Shown: one piece after another, positions 44,436 to 53,466 of the stretch
Numbering within the stretch: the first letter of the stretch is position 1
Layout of the letters: the number at the start of each line of letters is the position of its first letter
Source of the DNA: Streptomyces sp. TLI_146
Lineage (GTDB): Bacteria; Actinomycetota; Actinomycetes; Streptomycetales; Streptomycetaceae
Length of the DNA stretch: 64,000 nt
Reading direction: 5' to 3'
Assembly (NCBI RefSeq): GCF_002846415.1
Contig: NZ_PJMX01000001.1
Location: forward strand, 4,712,001 to 4,776,000
Translations under genes and position numbers: made by a program
The notes under the pieces: generated by a model
The model's input: the letters and a program-made list of their open reading frames with translations, nothing else
Told to the model about the DNA's origin: nothing
The model's database searches: none

Positions 44436-45145
44436 GTGCGCCCACCTCCGCCCTTCACAGCAGCAGGATCATTCGGTCCTGCGTCCCTTGGTCCCGACGC
44501 AGGTGGGACGGATGTCCCCGGCGTCCGGTTCCTTCCCCCACCGCGCTCCTGGCTATCCCCGGTATCGCCGGTATCCCCGCGCAGATGACTGAGCAGGGGT
44601 TGCAGCCGCGCCCGGCCCCGGGCGCAGCGGCTCTTCACCGTCCCCACGGGCACGTCGAGGACCTCGGCAGCCTCCGCCACCGGATAGCCCTGCATGTCGA
44701 CGAGGACCAGGGCGGCGCGCTGTTCGGCCGGGAGCGTGCCCAGTGCCTTCACCAGCTGCCGCTGGAGGTCCTGGCGCTCCGCCGGGGCCTCGGCCGACTC
44801 GTGGGGCTCCAGAAGCAGCTCCAGGCGCTCCGCGTCGTCCACCGGTGACGTCTTGCGGGACGCCGCCTTGCGGGCCCGGTCGAGGCAGGCGTTCACCGTG
44901 ATGCGGTGCAGCCACGTCGTGACGGCCGACTGGCCGCGGAAGGTGTGTGCGGCCCGGTAGGCCGACACCAGGGCGTCCTGGACGGCGTCGGCGGCCTCCT
45001 CGCGGTCGCCCAGCGTCCGCAGGGCGACCGCCCAGAGTCTGTCCCGGTGACGGCGGACGAGCTCGCCGAACGCGTCGGGGTCACCGTCGACATGGCGGGC
45101 CAGCAGGTCCTGGTCGCTCGCGTCGCCGTAGGTGGCGTCGTCCAA
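44432..45145 (-). CDS. sigM: ECF RNA polymerase sigma factor SigM
   Basis: A 237-residue ECF sigma factor. Region 2 (about 15-85) shows DQDLLARHVDGDPDAFGELV and EEAADAVQDALVSAYR; region 4 (about 130-185) shows LPAEQRAALVLVDMQGYPVAEAA with VPVGTVKSRCARGRARL. A disordered Gly/Pro/Arg tail follows. The TTG at 45145, after GGGGAGGGGG, matches the N-terminus of Streptomyces SigM (DDATYGDASDQ). It is coupled to its anti-sigma gene and lies 50 bases after the pseudokinase gene. Confidence 0.93.
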   Translation of the reverse strand: MDDATYGDASDQDLLARHVDGDPDAFGELVRRHRDRLWAVALRTLGDREEAADAVQDALVSAYRAAHTFRGQSAVTTWLHRITVNACLDRARKAASRKTSPVDDAERLELLLEPHESAEAPAERQDLQRQLVKALGTLPAEQRAALVLVDMQGYPVAEAAEVLDVPVGTVKSRCARGRARLQPLLSHLRGDTGDTGDSQERGGGRNRTPGTSVPPASGPRDAGPNDPAAVKGGGGRT

Positions 45146-45195
45146 CGGTGAGCCCCCTCCCCGCGCTGTCGGATCTTCCTGGTGGACCGTCCGGA

Positions 45196-46923
45196 TCAGC
45201 CGGTGAACTTCACGTCCGTTATGGCCTGCTTGTAACCCGAGTCGCTGAATTCGTCGTTCGGCGCGTACGGGGCCGCCGTGATCCACAGAACCACATAGCG
45301 GGTCTTCACCGGCTTCGTCGCCTTGAGGGCGGCCGCGGTGCCACTCGTAGTCGTGGTGGCGATCTGCTTCATCGACTCGACCGGCGCGCTCGGCGACATG
45401 GAGTCCGCCGCGTACAGCGCCAGCGTCGTGTGGTCGCCGCCGTACCGGAGCGCTATCGAGGCCGCCGAGACGTCCTTCTCGGACCCGAGGTCGTAGACGA
45501 TGCCCACGCCCTCCTTGTACGGAGCGAGCTTGGGGCCGCCCTTGTAGCTCTTGGAGCGCCAGTACGTGGAGGTGCTGCTGTCGTAGGTGTTGCCCACGTC
45601 CTTGGCGTTCTGCGGCTTGCCGTCCGGGGCGTACTCCTCCGCGCCCTGGATCCGCAGCGGCACCGGCGCCTTCGGCTTGTCGCCGTCGCCCTTGTTCGGC
45701 TGCTGGGACGTCCCGGACTCGCCGGAGCCCTTGTCGTGGCCGAGGAGCGAGTCCGCGAGCTGCCAGCTGCCGAGCCCGAGCGCGGCGATCAGCAGCGCCG
45801 AGACGGCCCACTTGATCGCCTTGCCGGTACGGCCCTGGAGCGCGGGCGGCGGGGCCTGCACGACCTGGGTGACCGCCGGGTGCGGGCCCGCGGGCGGACG
45901 GCCGTAGGTCCCCTGCTGGTAGGTGGTGCGCTGGTACTCGGGCGGCGCGGTGAACGCGGGCTCCGGCGGGCGGATCCGCGGCATCGCCGAGACGGCCTTG
46001 ACCAGCTCGTCCGGCGTGGTGCAGGCCGGCTCCTGGCGCGAGGCGGTGGCGCCGTCGTTGGCCAGCGCCCGCATGGCGAGCTCGGACAGGCCCCGGTGGA
46101 CGCCCGCGCGCACCTGGTCGGGAGCGATCAGGCCGACGCCCTTGGGCAGTCCGTGCAGGCCGTAGGCATCGCTCTCGTACGGCCAGCGCTGGGTCAGCGA
46201 GGCGTACAGCAGCGCGCCGATCGCCTCCGTGTCGGTCCGCTGGGGGGTGTCGGAGGTGATGCCGCGCAGCGCGGCGTTCACCGCGAGGCCGCGGATGCGG
46301 TACTGCCCCGAGGAGGTCCGCAGGACCGCGCCGGGGGTCAGGCGCAGATGCGCGAGGCCCTCGCGGTGGGCCGCCGCCATGGCCTGGGAGACCTGCGTGA
46401 CCAGCTGGTAGGCGTCGTGCGCCTCCAGCGGGCCCAGGGCCAGCAGCGCGGTCAGCTCGGTGGCGTCCGGCAGCCACTCGTGGACCACGTAGACGAGGTC
46501 GTTCTCCTCCACCGCGTCCAGGACCTGGACGAAGCGGGGGTCCCCCAGGAGCGCCGACGAGCGGGCGGCCGCCAGCACGGAACGCGCCCGCGGGTGGTCC
46601 GCCGGGAGCAGATGGACCCCGACGGCGCGGCGGAGCTTTTCGTCGACCGCACGCCAGCTGCTGAAACCGTCCAGACGGGTGACGCACTCTTCGAGCCGGT
46701 AGCGTCTGGCGAGCTTGTGGCCGCTGTGCAGCTCCGGTGTGGCGATGGTGGGCTCGGTGGGCTTGCGTTCACCGCCCGTGTCGCCCGGGCCCTGCTCCGC
46801 CGTGTCTGCCGTGTCGATGGATTCCGCCACCCCGTCGGTCGTGGCCGCGTCCGCCTTGGCGGTCAGCGGGTTGTCGCCGCTGTTGTCGGCCACGTCGACG
46901 GCAGCCGTGCTACGTTCCGCCAC
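45196..46923 (-). CDS. Membrane pseudokinase next to murJ
   Basis: A 575-residue protein with an acidic N-terminus, a protein-kinase-like domain (about 65-330), a Pro/Gln linker, one membrane helix (about 365-385) and an extracellular discoidin-like beta domain (about 430-575). The catalytic loop reads AHLRLTPGAVL in place of HRDxKPxN and the DFG position reads RGL, so it should be inactive. In mycobacteria the equivalent pseudokinase is fused to MviN/MurJ and, once phosphorylated, recruits FhaA; here it is a separate gene 129 bases after murJ. GTG at 46923 follows GGGAGGCAGG; ATG 46968 lacks such a site. Confidence 0.88.
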   Translation of the reverse strand: MAERSTAAVDVADNSGDNPLTAKADAATTDGVAESIDTADTAEQGPGDTGGERKPTEPTIATPELHSGHKLARRYRLEECVTRLDGFSSWRAVDEKLRRAVGVHLLPADHPRARSVLAAARSSALLGDPRFVQVLDAVEENDLVYVVHEWLPDATELTALLALGPLEAHDAYQLVTQVSQAMAAAHREGLAHLRLTPGAVLRTSSGQYRIRGLAVNAALRGITSDTPQRTDTEAIGALLYASLTQRWPYESDAYGLHGLPKGVGLIAPDQVRAGVHRGLSELAMRALANDGATASRQEPACTTPDELVKAVSAMPRIRPPEPAFTAPPEYQRTTYQQGTYGRPPAGPHPAVTQVVQAPPPALQGRTGKAIKWAVSALLIAALGLGSWQLADSLLGHDKGSGESGTSQQPNKGDGDKPKAPVPLRIQGAEEYAPDGKPQNAKDVGNTYDSSTSTYWRSKSYKGGPKLAPYKEGVGIVYDLGSEKDVSAASIALRYGGDHTTLALYAADSMSPSAPVESMKQIATTTTSGTAAALKATKPVKTRYVVLWITAAPYAPNDEFSDSGYKQAITDVKFTG

Positions 46924-47052
46924 CGTCGTTCCTGCCTCCCCATCCGTTGCGTGCTGTCGGCCAGCCATGCAAAGTCCTGCCAATTGTGCCCACAGTCCGG
47001 CGCTATGCACGACACACGGCGGCGGACGATGGTTGTGCGCGGAAGAACGGAC

Positions 47053-49224
47053 TCAGCGTCCGAGCCGTCCCCGCACCATTCCGACCATGGAGTTGAGCTC
47101 CTCGATCCGCATCTTCTTCGCCGCGACGAAGAAGACACCGAGCAGCACGGTCCCGCCCGCCACGAGTGCCACCAGCGAGCCGAGCGCCCCCTGGCCGAGC
47201 CCCTTCAGGACGACGTAGCCCAGCGCGCCGCCGATCCCCGCCGCCGGCACGGCCGCCAGGGACAGCCTCGCGTACGTACGCAGGACACGCGCGCCGTCCA
47301 GGTCGCCGCCCAGGCGGTTGCGCAGCCGGCGCCAGGCCACTCCCACGCCCACGGCGTAGGCGAGACCGTAGGCGCCCGCCATCCCCACGACTGCCCACTG
47401 GGCGGGCAGCATCACATAGCAGGCGGCCGAGACGGCGGCGTTGACCGCGGCGACGATGACCGTGTTGTAGAACGGCGTCCGCGTGTCCTCGTAGGCGTAG
47501 AAGCCGCGCAGGACGACGTACTGGACCGAGTACGGGATCAGCCCCAGCGCGAACGCCATCAGGATGAAGCCCATGGACCGGCCCGCCTCGACGCCGCTGC
47601 TGGAGTACAGCAAGGTGCACATCGGGACGCCGAGCGCGAGGAACATGAAGGAGACCGGGACGATCGCGACCGCCGAGTTGCGCAGGCCCTGCGAGATGTC
47701 GTCGCGGACCGCGCCCGGGTCGTTGTCGTGCGCGGCCCGGGAGATGCGCGGCAGCAGGGCCGCCATCACCGAGACCGTGATGATGGCCTGCGGCATGCCC
47801 CAGATCAGCTGGGCGTTGGAGTAGGCGAGGAAGCCGGCGCCATGCTCGCCGGAGGCCTTTCCGGCCGCCGTGGCGAGCTGGGTGACGACGAGCACGCCGG
47901 CCTGGTTGGCGAGCACGAACAGCACGGTCCACTTGGCGAGCTGGATCGTCTTGCCGAGGCCGTGGCCCCGCCAGTCGAAGCGCGGCCGGAAGCGGAAGCC
48001 GGTCTCCCGCAGGTACGGGATCATCGCCAGGGCCTGGACGACCAGGCCGAGCAGGGTGCCGATGCCCAGGAGGCGGATGCCCTCCGGCGGGATCGTCTGC
48101 ACACCCATGTGGGAGTCGGCCGAGGTGCCGTACACCCAGATGAACAGGCCGAACGTGCCGATCATGACGATGTTGTTGAGGACCGGGGTCCACATCATCG
48201 CGCCGAACTTGCCGCGGGCGTTGAGGATCTGGCCCATCACCACGTGCACACCCATGAAGAAGATCGTGGGCAGGCAGTAGCGGGCGAAGGTGACGGCGAC
48301 GCTGTTGGCGGCCGTGTCGTCGGAGATGGTGCCCGACATCAGCTTGATCAACAGTGGCGCGGCGAAGACGACGATGGCGACGATGGCGCCGAGCGCCACC
48401 ATGACGAGGGTCAGCAGCCGGTTGGCGTACGCCTCGCCGCCGTCCTCGTCGTCCTTCATCGACCGCACCAGCTGCGGCACGAAGACCGAGTTCAGGCCGC
48501 CGCCGACGGTGAGGATGTAGATCATCGTCGGCAGCGTGTACGCGACGGTGTACGTGTCGCCCAGCAGCGAGGTGCCGAGCGCGGCGGTGATCACCAGGCT
48601 GCGGACGAAGCCGGTCAGACGCGACACGAGCGTGCCCGCGGCCATCACGGCGCTCGACTTGAGCAGCCCCGAGGCGCGGCCGCCGGACTTCTGCTGCGGC
48701 GCGGCGGGCAGCGGCTCGGGCTCCGGGGAGGCCGGGGCCGGGCCGGACCCCTGCTGGTCGCGGTAGAGGTAAGCGAAGGCGTCCTGCTCGGGCGGCTCCT
48801 CGCCCGCCTGCGTGACCAGGTCGTCGACGCCCACGAACTGCGTGGTGCCCGGGGTGTCGCCGTACGGCAGATGACGCGAGGGGCCGTCCGGCTCCGGCGG
48901 CGGGGTCTGCGCCCAGATCCGGGGGTCCGGCGCGTACTGCTGCGCCGGCGGCTGCTGGTAGAGCGGCTGCGGCTCGGCGTAGGTGCCCGGGGGCGGCGGC
49001 GGGTGCGCGGCGCGGTCGTACAGCGCCTCGGTCACCGGGTCCTGGGCGTACAGGTCCTGCGCCCGGTACGGATCGTTGCCGTAGGCGTCCTGGAAGTACG
49101 GGTCCGGCACGGGCTGCTGCGGCGGCACCTGCTCGGCGTAGGGAGGCACCGGGGGCGTGTTGCCGGACGACGCGGAGCCGCCGCCCGCGCCCTGCCCGCG
49201 GTCACCGTCGTACGGCGCGTTCAT
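47053..49224 (-). CDS. murJ: MurJ (MviN), lipid II flippase
   Basis: Multidrug/oligosaccharide/polysaccharide-superfamily transporter that moves lipid II across the membrane. It has 723 residues: a disordered N-terminal region of about 190 residues, rich in Pro, Gln, Tyr and Asp (repeats such as QPLYQQPPAQQYAPD), then about 14 membrane helices with SGLLKSSAVMAAGTLVSRLTG at the first. There is no C-terminal pseudokinase, unlike mycobacterial MviN. It starts 54 bases after the DUF6049 gene and is essential in other bacteria. Confidence 0.96.
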   Translation of the reverse strand: MNAPYDGDRGQGAGGGSASSGNTPPVPPYAEQVPPQQPVPDPYFQDAYGNDPYRAQDLYAQDPVTEALYDRAAHPPPPPGTYAEPQPLYQQPPAQQYAPDPRIWAQTPPPEPDGPSRHLPYGDTPGTTQFVGVDDLVTQAGEEPPEQDAFAYLYRDQQGSGPAPASPEPEPLPAAPQQKSGGRASGLLKSSAVMAAGTLVSRLTGFVRSLVITAALGTSLLGDTYTVAYTLPTMIYILTVGGGLNSVFVPQLVRSMKDDEDGGEAYANRLLTLVMVALGAIVAIVVFAAPLLIKLMSGTISDDTAANSVAVTFARYCLPTIFFMGVHVVMGQILNARGKFGAMMWTPVLNNIVMIGTFGLFIWVYGTSADSHMGVQTIPPEGIRLLGIGTLLGLVVQALAMIPYLRETGFRFRPRFDWRGHGLGKTIQLAKWTVLFVLANQAGVLVVTQLATAAGKASGEHGAGFLAYSNAQLIWGMPQAIITVSVMAALLPRISRAAHDNDPGAVRDDISQGLRNSAVAIVPVSFMFLALGVPMCTLLYSSSGVEAGRSMGFILMAFALGLIPYSVQYVVLRGFYAYEDTRTPFYNTVIVAAVNAAVSAACYVMLPAQWAVVGMAGAYGLAYAVGVGVAWRRLRNRLGGDLDGARVLRTYARLSLAAVPAAGIGGALGYVVLKGLGQGALGSLVALVAGGTVLLGVFFVAAKKMRIEELNSMVGMVRGRLGR

Positions 49225-49278
49225 GGATACCCCACCTCATCGTCCCCGGCCTGGCCGGCCACGGTGCATAGCGATAGC

Positions 49279-51624
49279 TCAATGCTCCACTTTCTCACCC
49301 GTGCCGGGCGAGGCCCCGCTTTCCGGACCGGTGTCCGGTGTCGGGTCACTCGGCTGCTCGGGATCGTCGCCGCCGGCCGCCTCCGCGCCGTCGCCCTCCC
49401 CGGCCTCCCCGGCCGCCTTCCGGGCCGTGGACCGCTTGCGCTGGGTGTACATCCTGATGCCCGCGAGGACGAGCAGCAGGACACCGCCGGCGATCACCAG
49501 CATCACGGTCGGGGTGATCTCGGAGACCTTGACCGTGAACTCCATCGGATCGCCGTAGGGCGTGCCGTCCTGCGTGTACAGCCGGGCGGTCACCTGGACG
49601 GGGCCGTTGGCGTTGGCGGTGGCCGTGAACTTCACCGACTGGCTGTGACCGCCGTCGATCTTGACCGGCTGTCCGCCGTTCGCGTCCTCGTTGGTGGTGA
49701 CCTTGAGGCGGGAGGGGTTGCTCGGCTCCAGCCGCAGCACCAGGTTGCCCACGGGCTGGACCAGCTGGTTCTGCACGGTGACGGCCAGGGTGGCGCTGCG
49801 CCCCGACATGGTGGCCGTGGACTTCTGGATGAGCCGCACCTCGCCGGTGAGGCCGTCCAGGTAGCTCTGCACCCCGGCCCGGTAGATCACGGCGCCTTCG
49901 CGGTCGTCGCGCCAGGAGGTCGACATCTCGCGGTTGATCGCGTTGCCGAAGGGGGTGACGACGCGGTCGGGCGCGGTGAGGATGACCTTGAACTTGTCCA
50001 GGGTGCCCTGGGTGCTCTTCATGTCCTGGAACGCCTGCACCGGCAGTTCCTGCTTGCGCAGCGATCCGGGGTACGAGGAGGAGCTGGGCACCCGGGCGGT
50101 GGCGCGCGCGTCCGGCTTGGCCGCGGCGGCAGCGGTGAGGTCGAGCGGCTCGGTCCAGCGCTGTGCGCTCAGGGCGCGGATGGCGCTCGCCATCGTCTGG
50201 GCCTGGCTGGCGGACGGCATCCGCTGTGGGGCCACGACGACGCTGCGCTGCTTCTCGGTGTCCTGGAGCGTGATCGCCAGCGTCTGGGCGAGGAACTGCT
50301 GGATGGCCGGTGTGGAGTTCCCGGCCCTGGACATGTCGCCCTCGAACGCCGTCGAGAGCCGGGCGTCGGAGACCACGGCGGTGGTGCCGCCGCCGATCGG
50401 CCGCGCGGCCGACGGCGAGTAGGAGAGGTTGTTGGTCTCGCGGAGGCTGTCGCTGCGGGCGATCACGTTGTGGGCGCCCGCCGAGGTGGCCACGTCGACG
50501 ATCGAGGGGTCCACCGCGCCCTGCACCGGCCAGGCGAAGTCGACCGAGGGCGTCACGTGGAGGATGGTCTCCACGGTCTTCTCGGCCACCTCCGTGGCTC
50601 CCTGGAGGTGGCTCAGCGACCCGGAGACCTCCTTGCCCCGATGGGCGAGCGAGGCCAGGTCCGGGTCGGCGAAGGGCACCGCGACGACCTTCTTGCCCTG
50701 CACCGCGTCCTCGAGCTCGCCCAGCCACTGCTTGGCCACGTCCTGGTTGGTGCCCGGCACATCGCTGTCGCCGGACTTGACCCGGTAGTTGCGGGTCATC
50801 GCATCGACGGTGGCGAGCAGATCGGGGTCGATCACCCAGGTCACCGGCAGCTGGCTGCCCAGCGAGACCATCCGCTCCAGGCGGCCGCCGGGCGCGAGCT
50901 CCGCGGCCAGCGCGTCGTCGGCGAAGACCGGTGTCTGCTGCTCGTCCGAGCCCGTTTGCGCGGTGAGGTGGGTCGACGTCATCAGCGGCCACATGTACGT
51001 GAGCTGCGACTTCTTGCCGTCGACGGCCTCGGGCTGCCACGGCAGGAAGGTCCGCTGGATGCCCAGGACCTGCTCGTACGGCTGGTTCGCCGTCTGCCCG
51101 GACAGGGAGACGCCCAGCTGGTAGACGCCGTCGCCGTCCAGCCCCAGCTTGCTCACCGGCACCGAGAGGGTGAAGTCCCTGCTGATCCCGGAGGCCAGCT
51201 TCGGGAACTTGACCGTGTACTTGTCTCCGACCTCGGCGGCGTCCAGGGTCGCCGAGTAGCCGCTGCGCTGGGAGGCCTCGTCGATGCCGGTCCGGCCGTT
51301 GAGCCGCTGACCCACCCGCAGACCCACATGGGCGCTGGTGACGGCCTGCCTGCCCGTGTTGGTGACCGTGCCGGAGATCGTCAGCGTGTCGCTCTTGACG
51401 GGAGCGCTGGGGGTCATCGAGTCGAGGGTGACCTGGACCGTGCGCGAGACCGGCTGCGCCTTGGCCGGCGTGGCCGCGGTGGTGGCGTGGGCCGCCGTCG
51501 TGGCGGCCGTGCCGGAGAGCAGACCGGCGATCAGAGGGGCGCCGAGGATCAGCGCCGCTGTGCGGCGCCTCCACCGGCGGGCAGGAGAGGGGCCCATCCC
51601 CTGAGAAGCTGCCGCCTCGGCCAC
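49279..51624 (-). CDS. DUF6049 family secreted, membrane-anchored protein
   Basis: A 781-residue exported protein. A basic RRWRRRTAAL start and signal sequence (about 15-45) are followed by an extracellular region with an NEW3-like beta-sandwich (about 60-170) and a central domain with FLPWQPEAVDGKKSQLTYMWPL and VTWVIDPDLL that looks like an inactive deacetylase or TIM-barrel fold. A second beta domain, one C-terminal membrane helix (about 725-745) and an acidic tail complete it. It precedes murJ as in mycobacteria (Rv3909-Rv3910). The GTG at 51624 is chosen over ATG 51687. Role probably in wall assembly; not shown. Confidence 0.85.
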   Translation of the reverse strand: MAEAAASQGMGPSPARRWRRRTAALILGAPLIAGLLSGTAATTAAHATTAATPAKAQPVSRTVQVTLDSMTPSAPVKSDTLTISGTVTNTGRQAVTSAHVGLRVGQRLNGRTGIDEASQRSGYSATLDAAEVGDKYTVKFPKLASGISRDFTLSVPVSKLGLDGDGVYQLGVSLSGQTANQPYEQVLGIQRTFLPWQPEAVDGKKSQLTYMWPLMTSTHLTAQTGSDEQQTPVFADDALAAELAPGGRLERMVSLGSQLPVTWVIDPDLLATVDAMTRNYRVKSGDSDVPGTNQDVAKQWLGELEDAVQGKKVVAVPFADPDLASLAHRGKEVSGSLSHLQGATEVAEKTVETILHVTPSVDFAWPVQGAVDPSIVDVATSAGAHNVIARSDSLRETNNLSYSPSAARPIGGGTTAVVSDARLSTAFEGDMSRAGNSTPAIQQFLAQTLAITLQDTEKQRSVVVAPQRMPSASQAQTMASAIRALSAQRWTEPLDLTAAAAAKPDARATARVPSSSSYPGSLRKQELPVQAFQDMKSTQGTLDKFKVILTAPDRVVTPFGNAINREMSTSWRDDREGAVIYRAGVQSYLDGLTGEVRLIQKSTATMSGRSATLAVTVQNQLVQPVGNLVLRLEPSNPSRLKVTTNEDANGGQPVKIDGGHSQSVKFTATANANGPVQVTARLYTQDGTPYGDPMEFTVKVSEITPTVMLVIAGGVLLLVLAGIRMYTQRKRSTARKAAGEAGEGDGAEAAGGDDPEQPSDPTPDTGPESGASPGTGEKVEH

Positions 51625-51864
51625 GCGTCGCCCGTCCCTCGTCGTCGTCAGCTGTGTCGGTGGTTGTCGATTCCTGCGTCCACGCATGGTAACGAGGTGG
51701 ACTGTGGCGAAGTGCCGTGGACTGCTCCACATGATCGGAAGAGTGTGCCAGGGAGCCAGGTGGGGCGGCTTCCCGGGGCCGTGGAGAGCCCGCGAGGACG
51801 GGTGAGCCGGAGCGGGCGGAAACGGTGACGCCCCGGTCGGCCGGGGCACGTACCCTTTTCTGTT

Positions 51865-53307
51865 GTGCCGAACGCCAACGAAGACAATCCCAGCGCCCTG
51901 AGCCAGGTGCAGCGCCGCGCGGTCAGCGAACTGCTGCGGGTGTCCCCGGTCGCCGACGACCTCGCCCGCCGCTTCCAGGAGGCCGGGTTCTCGCTTGCCC
52001 TGGTCGGCGGCTCGGTACGGGACGCGCTCCTCGGCCGGCTCGGGAACGACCTGGACTTCACGACCGACGCCCGCCCCGAGGCCGTGCTGAAGATCGTGCG
52101 CCCGTGGGCGGACGCGGTCTGGGAGGTCGGGATCGCGTTCGGCACCGTCGGCTGCCAGAAGGACGGCTATCAGATCGAGGTGACGACGTACCGCTCCGAG
52201 GCGTACGACCGGACCTCGCGCAAGCCCGAGGTGTCCTACGGCGACTCCATCGAGCAGGACCTGGTCCGCCGTGACTTCACGGTCAACGCGATGGCCGTGG
52301 CGCTCCCCGAGAAGGAGTTCGTGGACCCGCACGGCGGCCTGGAGGACCTGGCGGAGCGCGTCCTGCGCACCCCCGGCACTCCGGAGGAGTCCTTCTCCGA
52401 CGACCCGCTGCGCATGATGAGGGCCGCGCGCTTCGCGGCGCAGCTCGACTTCGAAGTGGCTCCCGAGGTCGTCGCCGCGATGACGGCGATGGCCGAGCGG
52501 ATCGAGATCGTCTCCGCCGAGCGGGTACGGGACGAGCTGAACAAGCTGCTGGTCTCCGCACACCCGCGCAAGGGTCTGCGGCTGCTCGTGGAGACCGGGC
52601 TCGCCGACCACGTACTGCCCGAGCTTCCGGCGCTGCGGCTGGAGAGCGACGAGCACCACCGGCACAAGGACGTCTACGAGCACTCGCTCACCGTGCTCGA
52701 CCAGGCCATCGCCCTGGAGAAGGACGGGCCCGACCTGGTGCTGCGCCTCGCCGCGCTGCTGCACGACATCGGCAAGCCGAGGACGCGCCGGTTCGAGCAG
52801 GACGGCCGGGTCTCCTTCCACCACCACGAGGTGGTCGGCGCGAAGATGACCAAGAAGCGCATGACCGCGCTGAAGTACTCCAACGACATGGTCAAGGACG
52901 TCTCGCGCCTGGTGGAGCTGCATCTGCGCTTCCACGGCTACGGAACCGGCGAGTGGACCGACTCGGCGGTGCGCCGGTACGTACGCGACGGCGGTCCGCT
53001 CCTGGAGCGGCTGCACAAGCTGACCCGCTCGGACTGCACCACGCGCAACAAGCGCAAGGCGACCGCGCTGTCACGGGCCTACGACGGGCTGGAGGAGCGG
53101 ATCGCGCAGCTCCAGGAGCAGGAGGAGCTCGACTCGATCCGCCCGGACCTGAACGGCAACGAGATCCAGGAGATCCTGGGGATCGGGCCCGGCCCGGCGA
53201 TCGGTCAGGCGTACAAGCACCTGCTGGAGCTGCGCCTGGAGAACGGGCCGATGGAGCACGACGCCGCCGTCGCGGCGCTCAAGGAGTGGTGGGCCGAGCA
53301 GGGCTGA
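51865..53307 (+). CDS. cca: CCA tRNA nucleotidyltransferase
   Basis: Adds or repairs the 3' CCA of tRNAs; needed here since the tRNA genes in this window do not encode CCA. The 480 residues contain the nucleotidyltransferase core LVGGSVRDALLGR, DLDFTTDARPE and RRDFTVNAMAV, RNA-binding regions, and an HD phosphohydrolase domain with LLHDIGKPRTR near residue 300. Some relatives act as poly(A) polymerases, so the alternative name pcnA is used; actinobacterial members with the HD domain are mostly CCA enzymes. GTG start; divergent from the DUF6049 gene across 240 bases holding both promoters. Confidence 0.95.
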   Translation: MPNANEDNPSALSQVQRRAVSELLRVSPVADDLARRFQEAGFSLALVGGSVRDALLGRLGNDLDFTTDARPEAVLKIVRPWADAVWEVGIAFGTVGCQKDGYQIEVTTYRSEAYDRTSRKPEVSYGDSIEQDLVRRDFTVNAMAVALPEKEFVDPHGGLEDLAERVLRTPGTPEESFSDDPLRMMRAARFAAQLDFEVAPEVVAAMTAMAERIEIVSAERVRDELNKLLVSAHPRKGLRLLVETGLADHVLPELPALRLESDEHHRHKDVYEHSLTVLDQAIALEKDGPDLVLRLAALLHDIGKPRTRRFEQDGRVSFHHHEVVGAKMTKKRMTALKYSNDMVKDVSRLVELHLRFHGYGTGEWTDSAVRRYVRDGGPLLERLHKLTRSDCTTRNKRKATALSRAYDGLEERIAQLQEQEELDSIRPDLNGNEIQEILGIGPGPAIGQAYKHLLELRLENGPMEHDAAVAALKEWWAEQG

Positions 53308-53323
53308 GGTCGCCCGGGACGAC

Positions 53324-53385
53324 GTTTCACGTGAAACAGGCCTCGTCGTTTCACGTGAAACGTGGGCCGTTGTTTCACGTGAAAC
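53324..53385. other. parS: Array of three parS sites spaced 24 bp
   Basis: GTTTCACGTGAAAC at 53324-53337, 53348-53361 and 53372-53385: identical 24-bp spacing, directly past the cca stop. Confidence 0.96.
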
Positions 53386-53415
53386 ATGGCGGCGAACCCG
53401 GCGGCCGTAGAGATG

Positions 53416-53453
53416 CCGAGGGGCGGTGTTTCACGTGAAACACCGCCCCTCGG
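53416..53453. other. parS: parS at the centre of a 38-bp perfect palindrome
   Basis: The parS core (53428-53441) is the exact axis of a 38-bp palindrome beginning CCGAGGGGCGGT. In RNA it would fold to an uninterrupted hairpin, so it can serve as the terminator between the convergent cca and lipoprotein-like genes. Confidence 0.95.
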
Positions 53454-53466
53454 TCTCTGCCGCGAA

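Noticed and set aside
44947..51828. Open frame of nearly 2300 codons on the plus strand across sigM, pseudokinase, murJ and DUF6049 genes
   Set aside because: Antisense shadow of well-supported genes; Arg/Gly/Ala-rich translation with no domains.
53205..53387. Short frame encoding repeated FHVK peptides
   Set aside because: Each FHVK is simply a parS site read in one of its open frames; no independent coding signal.
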